DNA of 64,000 nt. It comes from Comamonadaceae bacterium 2FH. GTDB taxonomy: Bacteria > Pseudomonadota > Gammaproteobacteria > Burkholderiales > Burkholderiaceae_C. How positions within the stretch are numbered: the first letter of the stretch is position 1; every line of letters starts with the position of its first letter. The notes beneath the pieces were generated by a model, which saw only the letters and a program-made list of their open reading frames with translations, was not told the origin of the DNA and ran no database searches. This document shows, piece by piece, positions 9,752 to 19,166 of this stretch. A program made the position numbers and the translations under genes. The stretch lies in assembly GCA_005503335.1 (NCBI GenBank), contig SCMQ01000015.1:37301-101300 (forward strand), in the 5' to 3' direction.

Positions 9752-10804
9752 ATGTCCCTGATCCCCGCCACCATCCTCACGGGCTTCCTAGGCTCCGGCA
9801 AGACCACCCTGCTCAAGCGCGTGCTGACCGAGGCGCACGGCCAGAAGATCGCCGTGATCGAGAACGAGTTCGGCGAGGAGAACATCGACAACGACATCCT
9901 GGTGGCCGACACCGAGGAGCAGATCATCCAGATGAGCAACGGCTGCATCTGCTGCTCGATCCGCGAGGACCTGCGGGCCACGTTGCAGCTGCTGGCGGCC
10001 AAGAAGCGCAAGGGCCTGCTGGACTTCGAGCGCGTGGTGATCGAGACCACCGGCCTGGCCGACCCCGGCCCGGTGGCCCAGACCTTCTTCATGGACGACG
10101 AGATCGCCGAGAGCTTCCTGCTCGACTCCATCCTGACCCTGGTCGACGCCAAGCACGCGGCCCAGCAGCTGAACGACCGCCAGGAGGCGCGGCGCCAGGT
10201 CGGCTTCGCCGACCAGCTCTTCATCAGCAAGACCGATCTGGTCTCGCCCGACGAGGTCCAGTCCCTGCAGCACCGCCTGACCCACATGAACCCGCGCGCG
10301 CCCCAGCAGCTGGTGCATTTCGGTGAGGTGGCGCTGGACCAGGTGTTCGACCTGCGCGGCTTCAACCTCAACAGCAAGCTCGAGATCGATCCGGACTTCC
10401 TCAAGGAAGAGGACGAGCACCACCACCACGACCATGCGCACGGCGAGCACTGCGACCACCCCTCGCACCAGCACGACCATGAGCACGGCCACCACCACCA
10501 TCACGAGGACGACGTCAAGAGCTTCGTGTTCCGCTCCGAGCGCGCCTTCGACCCGGCCCGGTTGGAGGACTTCCTGGGCGCCATCGTCAACATCTACGGC
10601 CCGCGCATGCTGCGCTACAAGGGCGTGCTCAACATGAAGGGTACCGAGCGCAAGGTGATCTTCCAGGGCGTGCACCAGCTGATGGGCAGCGACCTCGGGC
10701 CGGCCTGGGCGCCGGACGAGCCACGCACCAGCAAGATGGTGTTCATCGGCATCGACTTGCCCAAGGATATCCTGCTGCAAGGCTTGGAGCAGTCCCTCAT
10801 CTGA
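9752..10804 (+). CDS. COG0523 (CobW/ZigA-type) metallochaperone GTPase
   Basis: A 350-residue G3E GTPase. Walker A is GFLGSGKTTLL at residues 11-21, the metal-binding CxCC is C65-I-C67-C68 in SNGCICCSI, and the GTPase specificity motif is SKTD. A strongly His-rich stretch (about 222-255, many HHH and HDH) separates the GTPase domain from the CobW C-terminal domain. Such proteins deliver zinc or another metal to client enzymes. The next gene encodes a DksA whose zinc-finger cysteines are mostly replaced; in Pseudomonas a COG0523 gene and the zinc-independent dksA2 lie together under Zur control. I see no clear Zur box here. A TACACT at 9722-9727 could be its -10. Confidence 0.88.
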   Translation: MSLIPATILTGFLGSGKTTLLKRVLTEAHGQKIAVIENEFGEENIDNDILVADTEEQIIQMSNGCICCSIREDLRATLQLLAAKKRKGLLDFERVVIETTGLADPGPVAQTFFMDDEIAESFLLDSILTLVDAKHAAQQLNDRQEARRQVGFADQLFISKTDLVSPDEVQSLQHRLTHMNPRAPQQLVHFGEVALDQVFDLRGFNLNSKLEIDPDFLKEEDEHHHHDHAHGEHCDHPSHQHDHEHGHHHHHEDDVKSFVFRSERAFDPARLEDFLGAIVNIYGPRMLRYKGVLNMKGTERKVIFQGVHQLMGSDLGPAWAPDEPRTSKMVFIGIDLPKDILLQGLEQSLI

Positions 10805-10975
10805 GCTGGGGACGCGGTCCGGGGTCGCGAAAATTCCCGTTTGTTGCAATTTGGCAACGGATGGGCGGGCTGGCGGTTCAGCCTTTACAATCGCGGCCCA
10901 ATTCCGGCCCCTCGGGGCCGGCCCAGTAACAAAGGGCCCGAATCAGGGTATAACGCAGGTGAAGGACGCCCCCTC

Positions 10976-11854
10976 ATGGTGACAGCCCTTTCCGGCAAGA
11001 CCCGGCCGCGTGCCCAGGCGAAGAAGGCCGAGGCCCCGGCCCCCAAGGCGACGCGAGCGGTCGCCCGGCCGGGTGCATCCCGCGCCGCGCCCAAGCCCGC
11101 GCCCAAGAAGCCGGCCCCCAAGGCCGTCAAGCCCGCCAGCGCCGCCAAGGGCGCGCCGGCCAAGCCCACGGGGACGGCCAAGCCGCGTGCCGCGGTGGCC
11201 GAGGCGGCGCCGGCCGCCCGTTCCCCTGTCGCCAGCCCCGTGCCGGCGACGCCCGCCCGGGCCAGTCGCGCGTCTGCGCGACCGGCCCCACTGACCGCGC
11301 CTTCCATGGCGCCTGCGGTGGCCTCCACGGCCGCCAAAGCTAGCTACCTGAATACCATGAGCACTCCCGTCCTGACCCCTCCGCCCCTCGCGTCGATCAA
11401 GAAGGATCCCAAGCTGGCCAACAACTGGAAAACCAAGGCGCTGGAGGCCCTGTCCGACGCCGAGGTGCTGGCCATGCCCGACAGCGAGTACATGAACGAC
11501 ACCCAGATGGCGTTCTTCCGCCGCAAGCTCTCCCAGCTCAAGCAGGACATCCTGGCCAATGCCGGCGAGACCACCGAGCACCTGCGCGAGGACACGGTGA
11601 TCGTGCCGGACCCGGCCGATCGCGCCACCATCGAGGAAGAACACGCGCTGGAGCTGCGCACGCGCGACCGCGAGCGCAAGCTGCTCAAGAAGATCGAGCA
11701 GTCGATCGCGCGCATCGACGCCGGCGACTATGGCTACTGCGACGAGACCGGCGAGCCGATCGGCGTCGGCCGCCTGCTGGCGCGCCCGACCGCGACGCTG
11801 TCGCTGGAGGCCCAGCAGCGCCGCGAGCTCAAGCAGAAGATGTTCGGCGACTAA
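10976..11854 (+). CDS. dksA: DksA, RNA polymerase-binding transcription factor with long N-terminal extension
   Basis: The C-terminal 165 residues are a DksA: a coiled-coil built from SDSEYMNDTQMAFFRRKLSQLKQDI through EEEHALELRTRDRERKLLKKIEQSIARIDAG, then GYCDETGEPIGVGRLLARPTATLSLEAQQRRELKQ. DksA acts with ppGpp in the RNA polymerase secondary channel. The E. coli zinc finger has four cysteines; only the first remains here, with Thr at the second position, as in zinc-independent DksA forms of alpha- and betaproteobacteria. About 127 Ala/Lys/Pro-rich residues precede the core. ATG at 10976, with GGTGAAGGA upstream, gives 292 residues. The internal ATG at 11357 would give the bare 165-residue core. 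An upstream ATG-less extension to 10841 is unlikely. Confidence 0.88.
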   Translation: MVTALSGKTRPRAQAKKAEAPAPKATRAVARPGASRAAPKPAPKKPAPKAVKPASAAKGAPAKPTGTAKPRAAVAEAAPAARSPVASPVPATPARASRASARPAPLTAPSMAPAVASTAAKASYLNTMSTPVLTPPPLASIKKDPKLANNWKTKALEALSDAEVLAMPDSEYMNDTQMAFFRRKLSQLKQDILANAGETTEHLREDTVIVPDPADRATIEEEHALELRTRDRERKLLKKIEQSIARIDAGDYGYCDETGEPIGVGRLLARPTATLSLEAQQRRELKQKMFGD

Positions 11855-11896
11855 GGTGTTGCCACGCGAGAAGCACGGAGTGCGGGACCCGAGGCC

Positions 11897-13576
11897 ATGA
11901 GCAAAGACAACGGCGGCCTGCTGTCCAAGGTCGTCCGCTTCGTTCGCCATCCGACGGTCAGCTGGTCCGAACTGGACCACCAGGACACGGTGCGCGATGA
12001 CGAGCAGAGCCGGCAGCGGCTCAAGGAAATGATCGAGCGCAAGAAGCGCAACGATTTCGTGCGCGGCCGCGAGTTCGACATGCTGCGCAAGATCCGCCAG
12101 CGCGAGCTGCTGGGCGGGCCTGACGCGGGGGTGCGCCCCTCCTTCTTCCAGAGCAGCCTGCTGTCCACGCCGGACGGCCGGGCGCGCACGCTCAAGAAGA
12201 TCGACGAGATCGAGGCCCAGATGTCGATGCAGTGGTGGAAATCCAAGCGCGGCGATCTGGGCAGCGGCAGCAGCGCGTTTTCCTCCTCGGGGGAATCCTC
12301 GTCGCAGGGCAGCAGTTCCCAGGGGTCTTCCTCGCAAGGCAGCGCCTCGCGGGGCTTTTCCTCTCAGGGCGCGTCGGCGCCGCAGCCGCTGCGCACGGCG
12401 CCTGCGCCGCTGCTGGGCGAGCCGACCCAGCGCTCGGCCTTCGCGTCCACGGCCCGGTCGGACCTGGCGCCTCTGGCCGAGCCGGCGCCGCCGTCCGAAG
12501 GTTTCTCGGTCTCCAAGTCCGACGCGATCGAGGTCGGCGAGCTCGCCCACGACCAGGAGCTGGAGGAGGCGTCGATCCGCTTTGCCAGCGGCGACGAGGC
12601 GGGTGCAGAGGCCGGCCTGCTCAAGGCCCTGGGCAGCACCGGAACACGCGGCCAGCATCTGGAGAGCTGGCTGGCCCTGTTCGACCTGTACCGCGCCACC
12701 GGCTGGCAGGACCGGTTCGAGCGCGCGGCCCTGGATTTCGCGCTGCGCTTCCAGCGCTCGGCGCCGCAGTGGTTCTCCATGTCGGAGCGCGCTGGCCAGG
12801 CGGCGCCTGCTCGTGCGCAGCCTGCCGGCAGTGCGCACGCCCACTGGACCTGCCCGGCGACGCTGGGGGTGGGCTCGCTCACCGCGCTGCAGGAGGTGCT
12901 GGCACGCACGGCCAGTCCCTGGCGCCTGGACTGGCGCAAGCTTCAGGCCCTGGGCGGTGACGAGGTGCTGCAGGCCCTGCGCAAGGTGCTGGCGTCCTGG
13001 GCGGCGCGTCCGGTGCAGATCGGCTTCGTCGGCGGCGAGATGCTCGAGCAGTGGCTGGCCGCGCGCACGCCCGCCGGCGACGCCACGGCCGCGCCCGAGG
13101 CCTGGCTGGCGCGCCTGGCCTTGCTGCGCGTCATGGGGCGCATGGAAGAGTTCGACGAGGTCGCGCTGAACTACTGCGTGACCTACGAGGTGTCGCCGCC
13201 GGCCTGGGAGGCCCCGGCCTGCACGTTCCTGGCCGCTGGCGCCGCCGCGCCGGCCGAGGCTGCCGCGCCGGCCCAGGAGCCGATCGCGCCGAGCGACGAA
13301 GAGGCGCCGGCCCTGGTTGGCGGCATCGTCGGCGATGCCTCGGCGCAGCTGGCCGTGATCGAAGCCAAGTCCCCGCCTGGGGACAGGCTGAGCGTGGACT
13401 GCGCCTGCCTGGCCCGGGTCGACTTTGCCGCGGCAGGCACCCTGCTCAACTGGGTCGTCGCGCAACAGGCGCAGGGGCGGCAGGTCGAGTTTCTGAACGT
13501 CCACCGCCTAGTGGCCGCATTCTTCCACGTGATCGGCATCAGCGAGCAGGCGCGGGTCGTGCTGCGCACCGACTGA
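11897..13576 (+). CDS. STAS-domain protein of unknown function with Ser/Gln/Gly repeat
   Basis: A 559-residue protein I do not recognise as a named family. Residues 1-115 are charged and helical ([33 protein letters not shown]). Residues about 127-158 are a low-complexity SSQG-type repeat. A middle segment near 215-305 ([51 protein letters not shown]) looks like TPR/SEL-type helices. The C-terminus, about 465-555 ([42 protein letters not shown]), resembles a STAS domain like MlaB. It sits between dksA and hslV with 42 and 70 base gaps. The domain order suggests a cytoplasmic scaffold or anti-anti-sigma-like interactor, but this is inference. Confidence 0.75.
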   Translation: MSKDNGGLLSKVVRFVRHPTVSWSELDHQDTVRDDEQSRQRLKEMIERKKRNDFVRGREFDMLRKIRQRELLGGPDAGVRPSFFQSSLLSTPDGRARTLKKIDEIEAQMSMQWWKSKRGDLGSGSSAFSSSGESSSQGSSSQGSSSQGSASRGFSSQGASAPQPLRTAPAPLLGEPTQRSAFASTARSDLAPLAEPAPPSEGFSVSKSDAIEVGELAHDQELEEASIRFASGDEAGAEAGLLKALGSTGTRGQHLESWLALFDLYRATGWQDRFERAALDFALRFQRSAPQWFSMSERAGQAAPARAQPAGSAHAHWTCPATLGVGSLTALQEVLARTASPWRLDWRKLQALGGDEVLQALRKVLASWAARPVQIGFVGGEMLEQWLAARTPAGDATAAPEAWLARLALLRVMGRMEEFDEVALNYCVTYEVSPPAWEAPACTFLAAGAAAPAEAAAPAQEPIAPSDEEAPALVGGIVGDASAQLAVIEAKSPPGDRLSVDCACLARVDFAAAGTLLNWVVAQQAQGRQVEFLNVHRLVAAFFHVIGISEQARVVLRTD

Positions 13577-13646
13577 AGGCCTGCCGCATCGCGCCAGGGT
13601 GCGCCGGCAGTCCGGCGGCCCCATTCACATTTCCGCAGAGGACATC

Positions 13647-14195
13647 ATGGATCAATTTCACGGCACCACCATCGTGAGCGTGCGTCGTCAGACGCCGCAG
13701 GGCTGGCAGGTCGCGATCGGCGGCGACGGCCAGGTGACCCTGGGCAACGTCGTCATCAAGGGCACGGCGCGCAAGGTGCGCAAGCTCTACCACGGCAAGG
13801 TGCTGGCCGGTTTTGCCGGTGCCACGGCCGACGCCTTCACCTTGTTCGAGCGCTTCGAGGCCAAGCTCGAGAAGCACCAGGGCCACCTGGCGCGCGCGGC
13901 CATCGAGCTCACGCGCGACTGGCGCACCGACCGCGTGCTGCGCCGGCTCGAGGCCATGCTGGCCGTGGCCGACCGGGATGCCTCGCTGATCATCACCGGC
14001 AACGGCGACGTGCTCGAGCCTGAGCACGGCATCGTCTCCATAGGCGCGGGCGGCTCCTATGCCCAGGCCGCGGCGCGCGCCCTGCTGGAGCACAGCGAGC
14101 TGTCGGCGCGCGACATCGTCAAGAAGTCGCTGGAGATCGCCGGCGAGCTGTGCATCTACACCAACATGAACCACACCCTGGAAACCCTGGACTGA
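13647..14195 (+). CDS. hslV: ATP-dependent protease proteolytic subunit HslV (ClpQ)
   Basis: A 182-residue proteasome-like threonine protease subunit. The catalytic Thr lies in TTIVSVRR; here it follows a short six-residue leader (MDQFHG) that must be removed to free the N-terminal Thr. Other family features are [29 protein letters not shown] and [19 protein letters not shown] at 13647 is chosen because GCAGAGGA precedes it; an upstream in-frame start at 13599 would add 16 unlikely residues. hslU follows after nine bases, so the two subunits are made together. Confidence 0.94.
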   Translation: MDQFHGTTIVSVRRQTPQGWQVAIGGDGQVTLGNVVIKGTARKVRKLYHGKVLAGFAGATADAFTLFERFEAKLEKHQGHLARAAIELTRDWRTDRVLRRLEAMLAVADRDASLIITGNGDVLEPEHGIVSIGAGGSYAQAAARALLEHSELSARDIVKKSLEIAGELCIYTNMNHTLETLD

Positions 14196-14204
14196 GACCG
14201 AGCC

Positions 14205-15539
14205 ATGTCATCGATGACCCCGCAGGAAATAGTCTCCGAACTCGACCGCCACATCGTGGGCCAGGCCGAGGCCAAGCGTGCCGTCGCCATCGCGCTGCGC
14301 AACCGCTGGCGCCGCCAGCAGGTCCAGGGCCCGCTGCGCGCCGAAATCACGCCCAAGAACATCCTGATGATCGGCCCCACTGGCGTGGGCAAGACCGAGA
14401 TCGCGCGCCGCCTGGCCCGCCTGGCCGACGCGCCCTTCATCAAGGTCGAGGCCACCAAGTTCACCGAGGTCGGCTATGTGGGCAAGGACGTGGACGCCAT
14501 CGTGCGTGACCTGGCCGAGATCGCGGTCAAGCAGACGCGCGAGGCCGAGATGCGCAAGATGCGCACGCGCGCCGAGGACGCGGCGGAGGACCGCATCCTC
14601 GACTGCCTGATTCCGCCGCCGCGGCCCAGCGGCGCTGATCTGGCGGCCACCCCGGCCACCGACGGGGCGGCGCGCCAGGCCTTCCGCAAGAAGCTGCGCG
14701 AGGGCCAGCTGGACGACAAGGAGATCGAGATTGACCTGGCCGAGTCCCGGCCCGCGCTCGAGATCATGGGGCCGGCCGGCATGGAAGACATGGCCGAGCA
14801 GCTGCGCGGCATGTTCGGCCAGCTCGGCCAGGGCAAGCGCAAGACGCGCCGGCTCAAGATCGCCGAGGCCATGAAGCTGCTGGTCGACGAGGAGGCGGCC
14901 AAGCTCGTCAATGAGGAAGAGATCAAGACCCGCGCCATCCACAACGCCGAGCAGAACGGCATCGTGTTCATCGACGAGATCGACAAGGTGGCCTCGCGCG
15001 CCGAGGCCGGCGGCGCCGACGTCTCGCGCCAGGGCGTGCAGCGCGACCTGCTGCCCCTGGTCGAGGGCACGACGGTGTCGACCAAGTACGGCATGGTCAG
15101 GACCGACCACATCCTGTTCATCGCCTCGGGCGCCTTCCACCTGAGCAAGCCCAGCGACCTGATCCCCGAGCTGCAGGGGCGCTTTCCGATCCGGGTCGAG
15201 CTGGCCTCGCTCTCGGTGCAGGACTTCGAGGCCATCCTGACCCAGACCCATGCCTCGCTGGTGCGGCAGTACCAGGCGCTGCTGGCCACCGAGGGGGTGA
15301 CGCTCAGCTTCGCCCCCGAGGGCATCACTCGGCTGGCCCAGATCGCGTTCGAGGTCAACGAGCGCACTGAGAACATAGGCGCACGCCGCCTGTCCACCGT
15401 GATGGAGCGGCTGCTCGACGAGGTGAGTTTCGAGGCCAGCCACCGCAGCGGCCAGACGGTGGAGGTCGACGGGCCCTATGTGGACGCCCGGCTCAAGGCG
15501 CTGAGCCAGAACGAGGACCTGTCGCGCTACATCCTTTGA
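14205..15539 (+). CDS. hslU: HslU (ClpY), ATPase subunit of the HslVU protease
   Basis: A 444-residue AAA+ unfoldase. Walker A is GPTGVGKTE at residues 57-65 and Walker B is [10 protein letters not shown] near 254. The family-specific I domain lies between them (about 110-240), and the sensor/arginine-finger region is [12 protein letters not shown] and [20 protein letters not shown]. The C-terminal DLSRYIL matches the HslV-docking tail. It probably shares a transcript with hslV. A hairpin followed by a short T-run after the stop may end the operon. Confidence 0.95.
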   Translation: MSSMTPQEIVSELDRHIVGQAEAKRAVAIALRNRWRRQQVQGPLRAEITPKNILMIGPTGVGKTEIARRLARLADAPFIKVEATKFTEVGYVGKDVDAIVRDLAEIAVKQTREAEMRKMRTRAEDAAEDRILDCLIPPPRPSGADLAATPATDGAARQAFRKKLREGQLDDKEIEIDLAESRPALEIMGPAGMEDMAEQLRGMFGQLGQGKRKTRRLKIAEAMKLLVDEEAAKLVNEEEIKTRAIHNAEQNGIVFIDEIDKVASRAEAGGADVSRQGVQRDLLPLVEGTTVSTKYGMVRTDHILFIASGAFHLSKPSDLIPELQGRFPIRVELASLSVQDFEAILTQTHASLVRQYQALLATEGVTLSFAPEGITRLAQIAFEVNERTENIGARRLSTVMERLLDEVSFEASHRSGQTVEVDGPYVDARLKALSQNEDLSRYIL

Positions 15540-15548
15540 GGCGGGCGG

Positions 15549-15571
15549 GCGGGCAGGGCTGCCCGCTCTTT
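15549..15571 (+). terminator. probable intrinsic terminator after hslU
   Basis: GCGGGCA, a four-base loop and TGCCCGC are followed by TCTTT just after the hslU stop. The T-run is short and broken, so termination may be partial. Confidence 0.55.
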
Positions 15572-15690
15572 CATGCATCACTTTCACAGCCCTCGCTAAG
15601 TACTTCATTTAGAACGATTTTCTGCCCGTATTTTTCTCCGGAAACGCTCCTAAGTCCTTGATTTAATTGAAAAAAATGTTGCAGGCGCGC

Positions 15691-15751
15691 TTGCGCGCCA
15701 GGCTTTTCCTGATACAGTGGGAAAAAGTGCAATTAAGTGGTGAAAAGTGTC
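15691..15751 (+). promoter_or_regulatory. mraZ promoter with four 10-bp-spaced GTG(G) boxes (candidate MraZ operator)
   Basis: A weak sigma-70 promoter can be read as TTGCGC (15691-15696), 16 bases, TACAGT (15713-15718). Overlapping and following its -10 are four GTG-headed pentamers at exactly 10-base spacing, starting at 15717 (GTGGG), 15727 (GTGCA), 15737 (GTGGT) and 15747 (GTGTC). The E. coli MraZ operator is a set of direct TGGGN repeats separated by five bases, so this is a good candidate for autoregulation of the dcw cluster by MraZ. An inverted repeat GGCGCGC-TT-GCGCGCC lies just upstream at 15684-15699. The rest of the 252-base gap is AT-rich and shows no gene. Confidence 0.7.
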
Positions 15752-15791
15752 TTCGGGCCATCGCCGGCAAGCGGTTGGAGGGATCTAGAGC

Positions 15792-16220
15792 GTGTTTCAA
15801 GGGGCTTCATCGCTGAGTCTGGATGCGAAGGGTCGGCTTTCCGTGCCGACCCGGCATCGTGACGCCCTCAGCGAGAGCGCCGGCAGCCAGCTGACCCTGA
15901 CCAAGCATCCGCACGGCTGCCTGATGCTTTTCCCGCGTCCGGAGTGGGAGAAATTCCGCGAGCGCATCGCCGCGCTGCCGATGTCGGCACAGTGGTGGAA
16001 GCGTATTTTTCTGGGCAATGCCATGGACGTGGAAATGGACGGTGCCGGCCGGGTGCTGATCTCCCCCGAGCTGCGCCAGGCTGCGGGCCTGACCAAGGAC
16101 GCCATCCTGCTGGGCATGGGCAACCACTTCGAGCTCTGGGACAAGGCCAGCTACGAGGCTCAGGAAGCCGAGGCCATGCAGGGCGAGATGCCCGACGTCT
16201 TCAAGGACTTCTCCTTCTGA
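15792..16220 (+). CDS. mraZ: MraZ, transcriptional regulator of the dcw cluster
   Basis: A 142-residue protein with two AbrB-like MraZ repeats: [23 protein letters not shown] near residues 2-24 and [22 protein letters not shown] near 75-96. MraZ binds direct TGGGN repeats before its own gene and damps transcription of the division cluster; matching repeats are seen 40-75 bases upstream. The start is GTG at 15792, with TTGGAGGG before it. It is the first gene of the cluster and is followed by rsmH after eight bases. Confidence 0.94.
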   Translation: MFQGASSLSLDAKGRLSVPTRHRDALSESAGSQLTLTKHPHGCLMLFPRPEWEKFRERIAALPMSAQWWKRIFLGNAMDVEMDGAGRVLISPELRQAAGLTKDAILLGMGNHFELWDKASYEAQEAEAMQGEMPDVFKDFSF

Positions 16221-16228
16221 GGCCGGCC

Positions 16229-17140
16229 GTGGCAAGCGCACTGCAACACACCACCGTCCTGCTGCGAGAGGCGGTCGACGCCCTGCTGGTCGACCCGGAC
16301 GCCAGCTACATCGATGCGACCTTCGGCCGCGGGGGGCATTCCCGCGAGATCCTCGCGCGCCTGTCGCCGCGCGGGCGGCTGCAGGCCTTCGACAAGGACC
16401 CCGAGGCGATCGCCGAGGCGGACACGATCCGCGATGCGCGATTTGCCATCCGGCACCAGGGGTTCCGCCATCTGGCGGACCTGCCCCCGGCGAGTGCCGC
16501 CGGGGTGCTGATGGACCTCGGCGTGAGCTCTCCCCAGATCGACAACCCCGCACGGGGTTTTTCTTTTCGTTTCGAGGGCCCGCTCGACATGCGCATGGAC
16601 ACCACGCGCGGCGAGAGCGTGGCCGAATGGCTGGCCAGCGCGGAAGTCCAGCAGATCGCGGAGGTGATACGTGACTACGGCGAAGAACGGTTTGCTCTCC
16701 CCATTGCAAAGGCGATTGTTGCTCGCCGAACGGAACGGGGCCCGGTTTCAACCACCGCCGAGTTGGCCGAACTCGTGGCTGGCGCGGTCAAAACCCGCGA
16801 GCCGGGCCAGAACCCTGCAACGCGCACATTTCAGGCTCTTCGGATTTTCATCAACGCCGAGCTTGAAGAGCTGCAACAGGCGCTAGAGGCCAGCCTGGAC
16901 GTGCTGCAAGCCGGGGGGCGGCTGGTGGTGATCAGCTTTCACTCGCTCGAGGACCGCATCGTCAAGCAGTTCATCGCCCGGCATTCGCGCGAGGTGTTCG
17001 ACCGCCGCGCGCCCTTCGCCGAACCCAAGGCCATGAAGCTGCGCGCCCTGGGCCGCATCAAGCCCTCGGACGCCGAGGTCGCCGCCAACCCGCGCGCGCG
17101 CAGCGCCATCATGCGCGTGGCCGAAAGGACAGCGGCATGA
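16229..17140 (+). CDS. rsmH: 16S rRNA (cytosine1402-N4)-methyltransferase
   Basis: A 303-residue SAM-dependent methyltransferase (formerly MraW) that modifies C1402 in the ribosomal P site. Motifs seen are [14 protein letters not shown] at the N-terminus, [16 protein letters not shown] for SAM binding, [20 protein letters not shown], and [16 protein letters not shown]. The start is GTG at 16229, giving the usual N-terminus with HTTVLL at residues 7-12; the longer open frame upstream overlaps mraZ. The stop overlaps ftsL as ATGA. Confidence 0.94.
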   Translation: MASALQHTTVLLREAVDALLVDPDASYIDATFGRGGHSREILARLSPRGRLQAFDKDPEAIAEADTIRDARFAIRHQGFRHLADLPPASAAGVLMDLGVSSPQIDNPARGFSFRFEGPLDMRMDTTRGESVAEWLASAEVQQIAEVIRDYGEERFALPIAKAIVARRTERGPVSTTAELAELVAGAVKTREPGQNPATRTFQALRIFINAELEELQQALEASLDVLQAGGRLVVISFHSLEDRIVKQFIARHSREVFDRRAPFAEPKAMKLRALGRIKPSDAEVAANPRARSAIMRVAERTAA

Positions 17141-17436
17141 CCAGGCTCAACATCGTCCTGCTGCTCGCCGTCGTGGCCAGCGCGCTGTACCTGGTCCACA
17201 TGCAGTACGAATCGCGCCACCTGTTCGTCGAGCTCGAGCGCGCGGTGAACGAGGCGCGCAAGCTCGAAACCGAGCACGACCGCCTGCAGGTGGAAAAGCG
17301 CGCCGAGGCCACGCCGCTGCGCGTGGAGCGGCTGGCCCGTAGCCAGCTGCAGATGCGCACCACCACGCCGGCCATCACCTTGTACGTCAACGACCGCGGC
17401 GTGGTCGCAGGCGCGCCGGCCCAGGGGGCGCCATGA
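17137..17436 (+). CDS. ftsL: cell division protein FtsL
   Basis: A 99-residue bitopic membrane protein. One transmembrane segment (about residues 3-21, [19 protein letters not shown]) is followed by a periplasmic coiled-coil (about 25-65, [30 protein letters not shown]). FtsL pairs with FtsB and FtsQ and relays activation to FtsW/FtsI. Identification rests on size, topology and position between rsmH and ftsI. Four-base ATGA overlaps join it to both neighbours. Confidence 0.92.
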   Translation: MTRLNIVLLLAVVASALYLVHMQYESRHLFVELERAVNEARKLETEHDRLQVEKRAEATPLRVERLARSQLQMRTTTPAITLYVNDRGVVAGAPAQGAP

Positions 17437-19166
17437 GCCGCAGCGTGCGCTACACCTCCAGTCCCCTGCTGGCCAGCAAGACCCCGGTCTGGCGCAGCAA
17501 GTTCATCGTGGCGATGATCGCGCTGGGTTTTCTGGGGCTGACCGGCCGCGCCGCCTACGTGCAGGTGTTCGGCAACGACTTCTTCCAGCGCCAGGGCGAG
17601 GTGCGCTTTGCGCGCACGCTCGAGCTGCCGGCCAACCGCGGACGCATCCTGGACCGAAACGGCCTGATCCTGGCTTCCAGCGTGGTCGCGCCCAGCATCT
17701 GGGCGATTCCCGAGGACGTCGAGCGCGAACCGGCCAAGCTGCGCCAGCTGGCCCGCCTGCTCGAGATGCCGCTGGCCGAGCTCGAGAAGAAGCTCGAGGA
17801 CGAGGACAAGACCTTCGTCTGGATCAAGCGCCTGGTCGACGAGCCCGTGGCCAAGCAGATCGCCGCGCTCGACATCAAGGGCATCTACCAGCGCAAGGAA
17901 TACAAGCGCAAGTACCCCGAGGGCGAGGCCGCGGCCCATGTGGTGGGCTTCACCAACGTGGAGAACCAGGGCCAGGAGGGCGTGGAGCTCTCGTTCGAGC
18001 ACGAGCTGGCCGGCCGCGCCGGCTCGCGCCGCGTGATCAAGGACCGCCTGGGCCGCGTGATCGAGGACGTGGGCGAGCAGGTGCCGCCGGTCGACGGGCG
18101 CGACCTGCAGCTGTCGATAGACAGCAAGGTGCAGTTCTTCGCCTACCAGAAGCTGCGCGACGCCGTGATCGCCAACAAGGCCCGGGCCGGCAGCGTGGTG
18201 GTGCTCGACTCGACGACCGGCGAGCTGCTGGCGCTGGCCAACTACCCCAGCTACGTGCCCGACCGGCGCCAGAACCTGAGCGGTGCCCAGCTGCGCAACA
18301 TCGCGCTGACCGACGTGTTCGAGCCCGGCTCGACCATGAAGCCCTTCACCGTGGGCCTGGCGCTGGAGACCGGGCGGGTGCAGCCCGGCACGGCGATCCA
18401 GACCGCGCCGGGCCGCATCCAGATCACCGGCTCGACGATTTCCGACGCCCATCCGCATGGCGTGCTGACGGTGCAGGAGGTGATACAGAAGTCGAGCAAC
18501 GTCGGCACCGTGAAGCTGGCCATGCAGATGCAGCCGCGCGAGATGTGGGAGGTGTTCTCGGCCGCCGGTTTCGGCCAGAAGCCCCAGATCCCGTTCCCGG
18601 GCGCGGTCACGGGGCGCCTGCGCCCCTACAAGACCTGGAAGCCGATCGAGCAGGCCACCATGTCCTACGGCTACGGCCTGTCGGCCTCGCTGTTCCAGAT
18701 GGCGCGCTCCTACACGGTGTTCGCGCACGACGGCCAGATCATCCCCGCCACCCTGCTCAAGGCCGAGCAGCCGGCGGTGGGCGTGCAGGTGCTGTCGCCG
18801 CGCACCGCGGCCGAGATCCGCAAGATGCTGCAGATGGCGGCCGGCCCCGGCGGCACCGGCCAGAAGGCGCAGACCGTGGGCTATTCGGTCGGCGGCAAGT
18901 CGGGCACCGCGCACAAGCAGGTGGGCCGCAGCTACGCGAGCAACAAGTACCGCTCCTGGTTCACCGGCATGGCGCCGATCGAGCGGCCGCGCATCATCGT
19001 GGCGGTGATGATCGACGAGCCCAGCGCCGGCCAGTACTACGGCGGCGCCGTGGCGGCCCCGGTGTTCAGCGAGGTGGTGCAGCAGACCCTGCGCATGATG
19101 GGCGTGCAGCCCGACATGGCGGTCAAGCCCCAGGTCGTGGCCCAGGCCGTGGAGGAGTCGTTCTGA
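17433..19166 (+). CDS. ftsI: septal peptidoglycan transpeptidase FtsI (PBP3)
   Basis: A 577-residue class B penicillin-binding protein. One N-terminal transmembrane segment (about 22-42) anchors a pedestal domain with RGRILDRNGLILA and a transpeptidase domain. The active-site motifs are complete: STMK with Ser300, SSN at 354-356, and KSGT from Lys489. It crosslinks septal murein with FtsW as the partner polymerase; ftsW lies in the same cluster. The start overlaps ftsL by four bases and the stop overlaps murE by one (TGATG). Confidence 0.96.
   Translation: MSRSVRYTSSPLLASKTPVWRSKFIVAMIALGFLGLTGRAAYVQVFGNDFFQRQGEVRFARTLELPANRGRILDRNGLILASSVVAPSIWAIPEDVEREPAKLRQLARLLEMPLAELEKKLEDEDKTFVWIKRLVDEPVAKQIAALDIKGIYQRKEYKRKYPEGEAAAHVVGFTNVENQGQEGVELSFEHELAGRAGSRRVIKDRLGRVIEDVGEQVPPVDGRDLQLSIDSKVQFFAYQKLRDAVIANKARAGSVVVLDSTTGELLALANYPSYVPDRRQNLSGAQLRNIALTDVFEPGSTMKPFTVGLALETGRVQPGTAIQTAPGRIQITGSTISDAHPHGVLTVQEVIQKSSNVGTVKLAMQMQPREMWEVFSAAGFGQKPQIPFPGAVTGRLRPYKTWKPIEQATMSYGYGLSASLFQMARSYTVFAHDGQIIPATLLKAEQPAVGVQVLSPRTAAEIRKMLQMAAGPGGTGQKAQTVGYSVGGKSGTAHKQVGRSYASNKYRSWFTGMAPIERPRIIVAVMIDEPSAGQYYGGAVAAPVFSEVVQQTLRMMGVQPDMAVKPQVVAQAVEESF

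Noticed and set aside
10943..13504. An 853-codon open frame on the minus strand
   Set aside because: It is a low-complexity Arg/Gly/Leu-rich shadow antisense to dksA and the STAS gene, typical of high-GC DNA.
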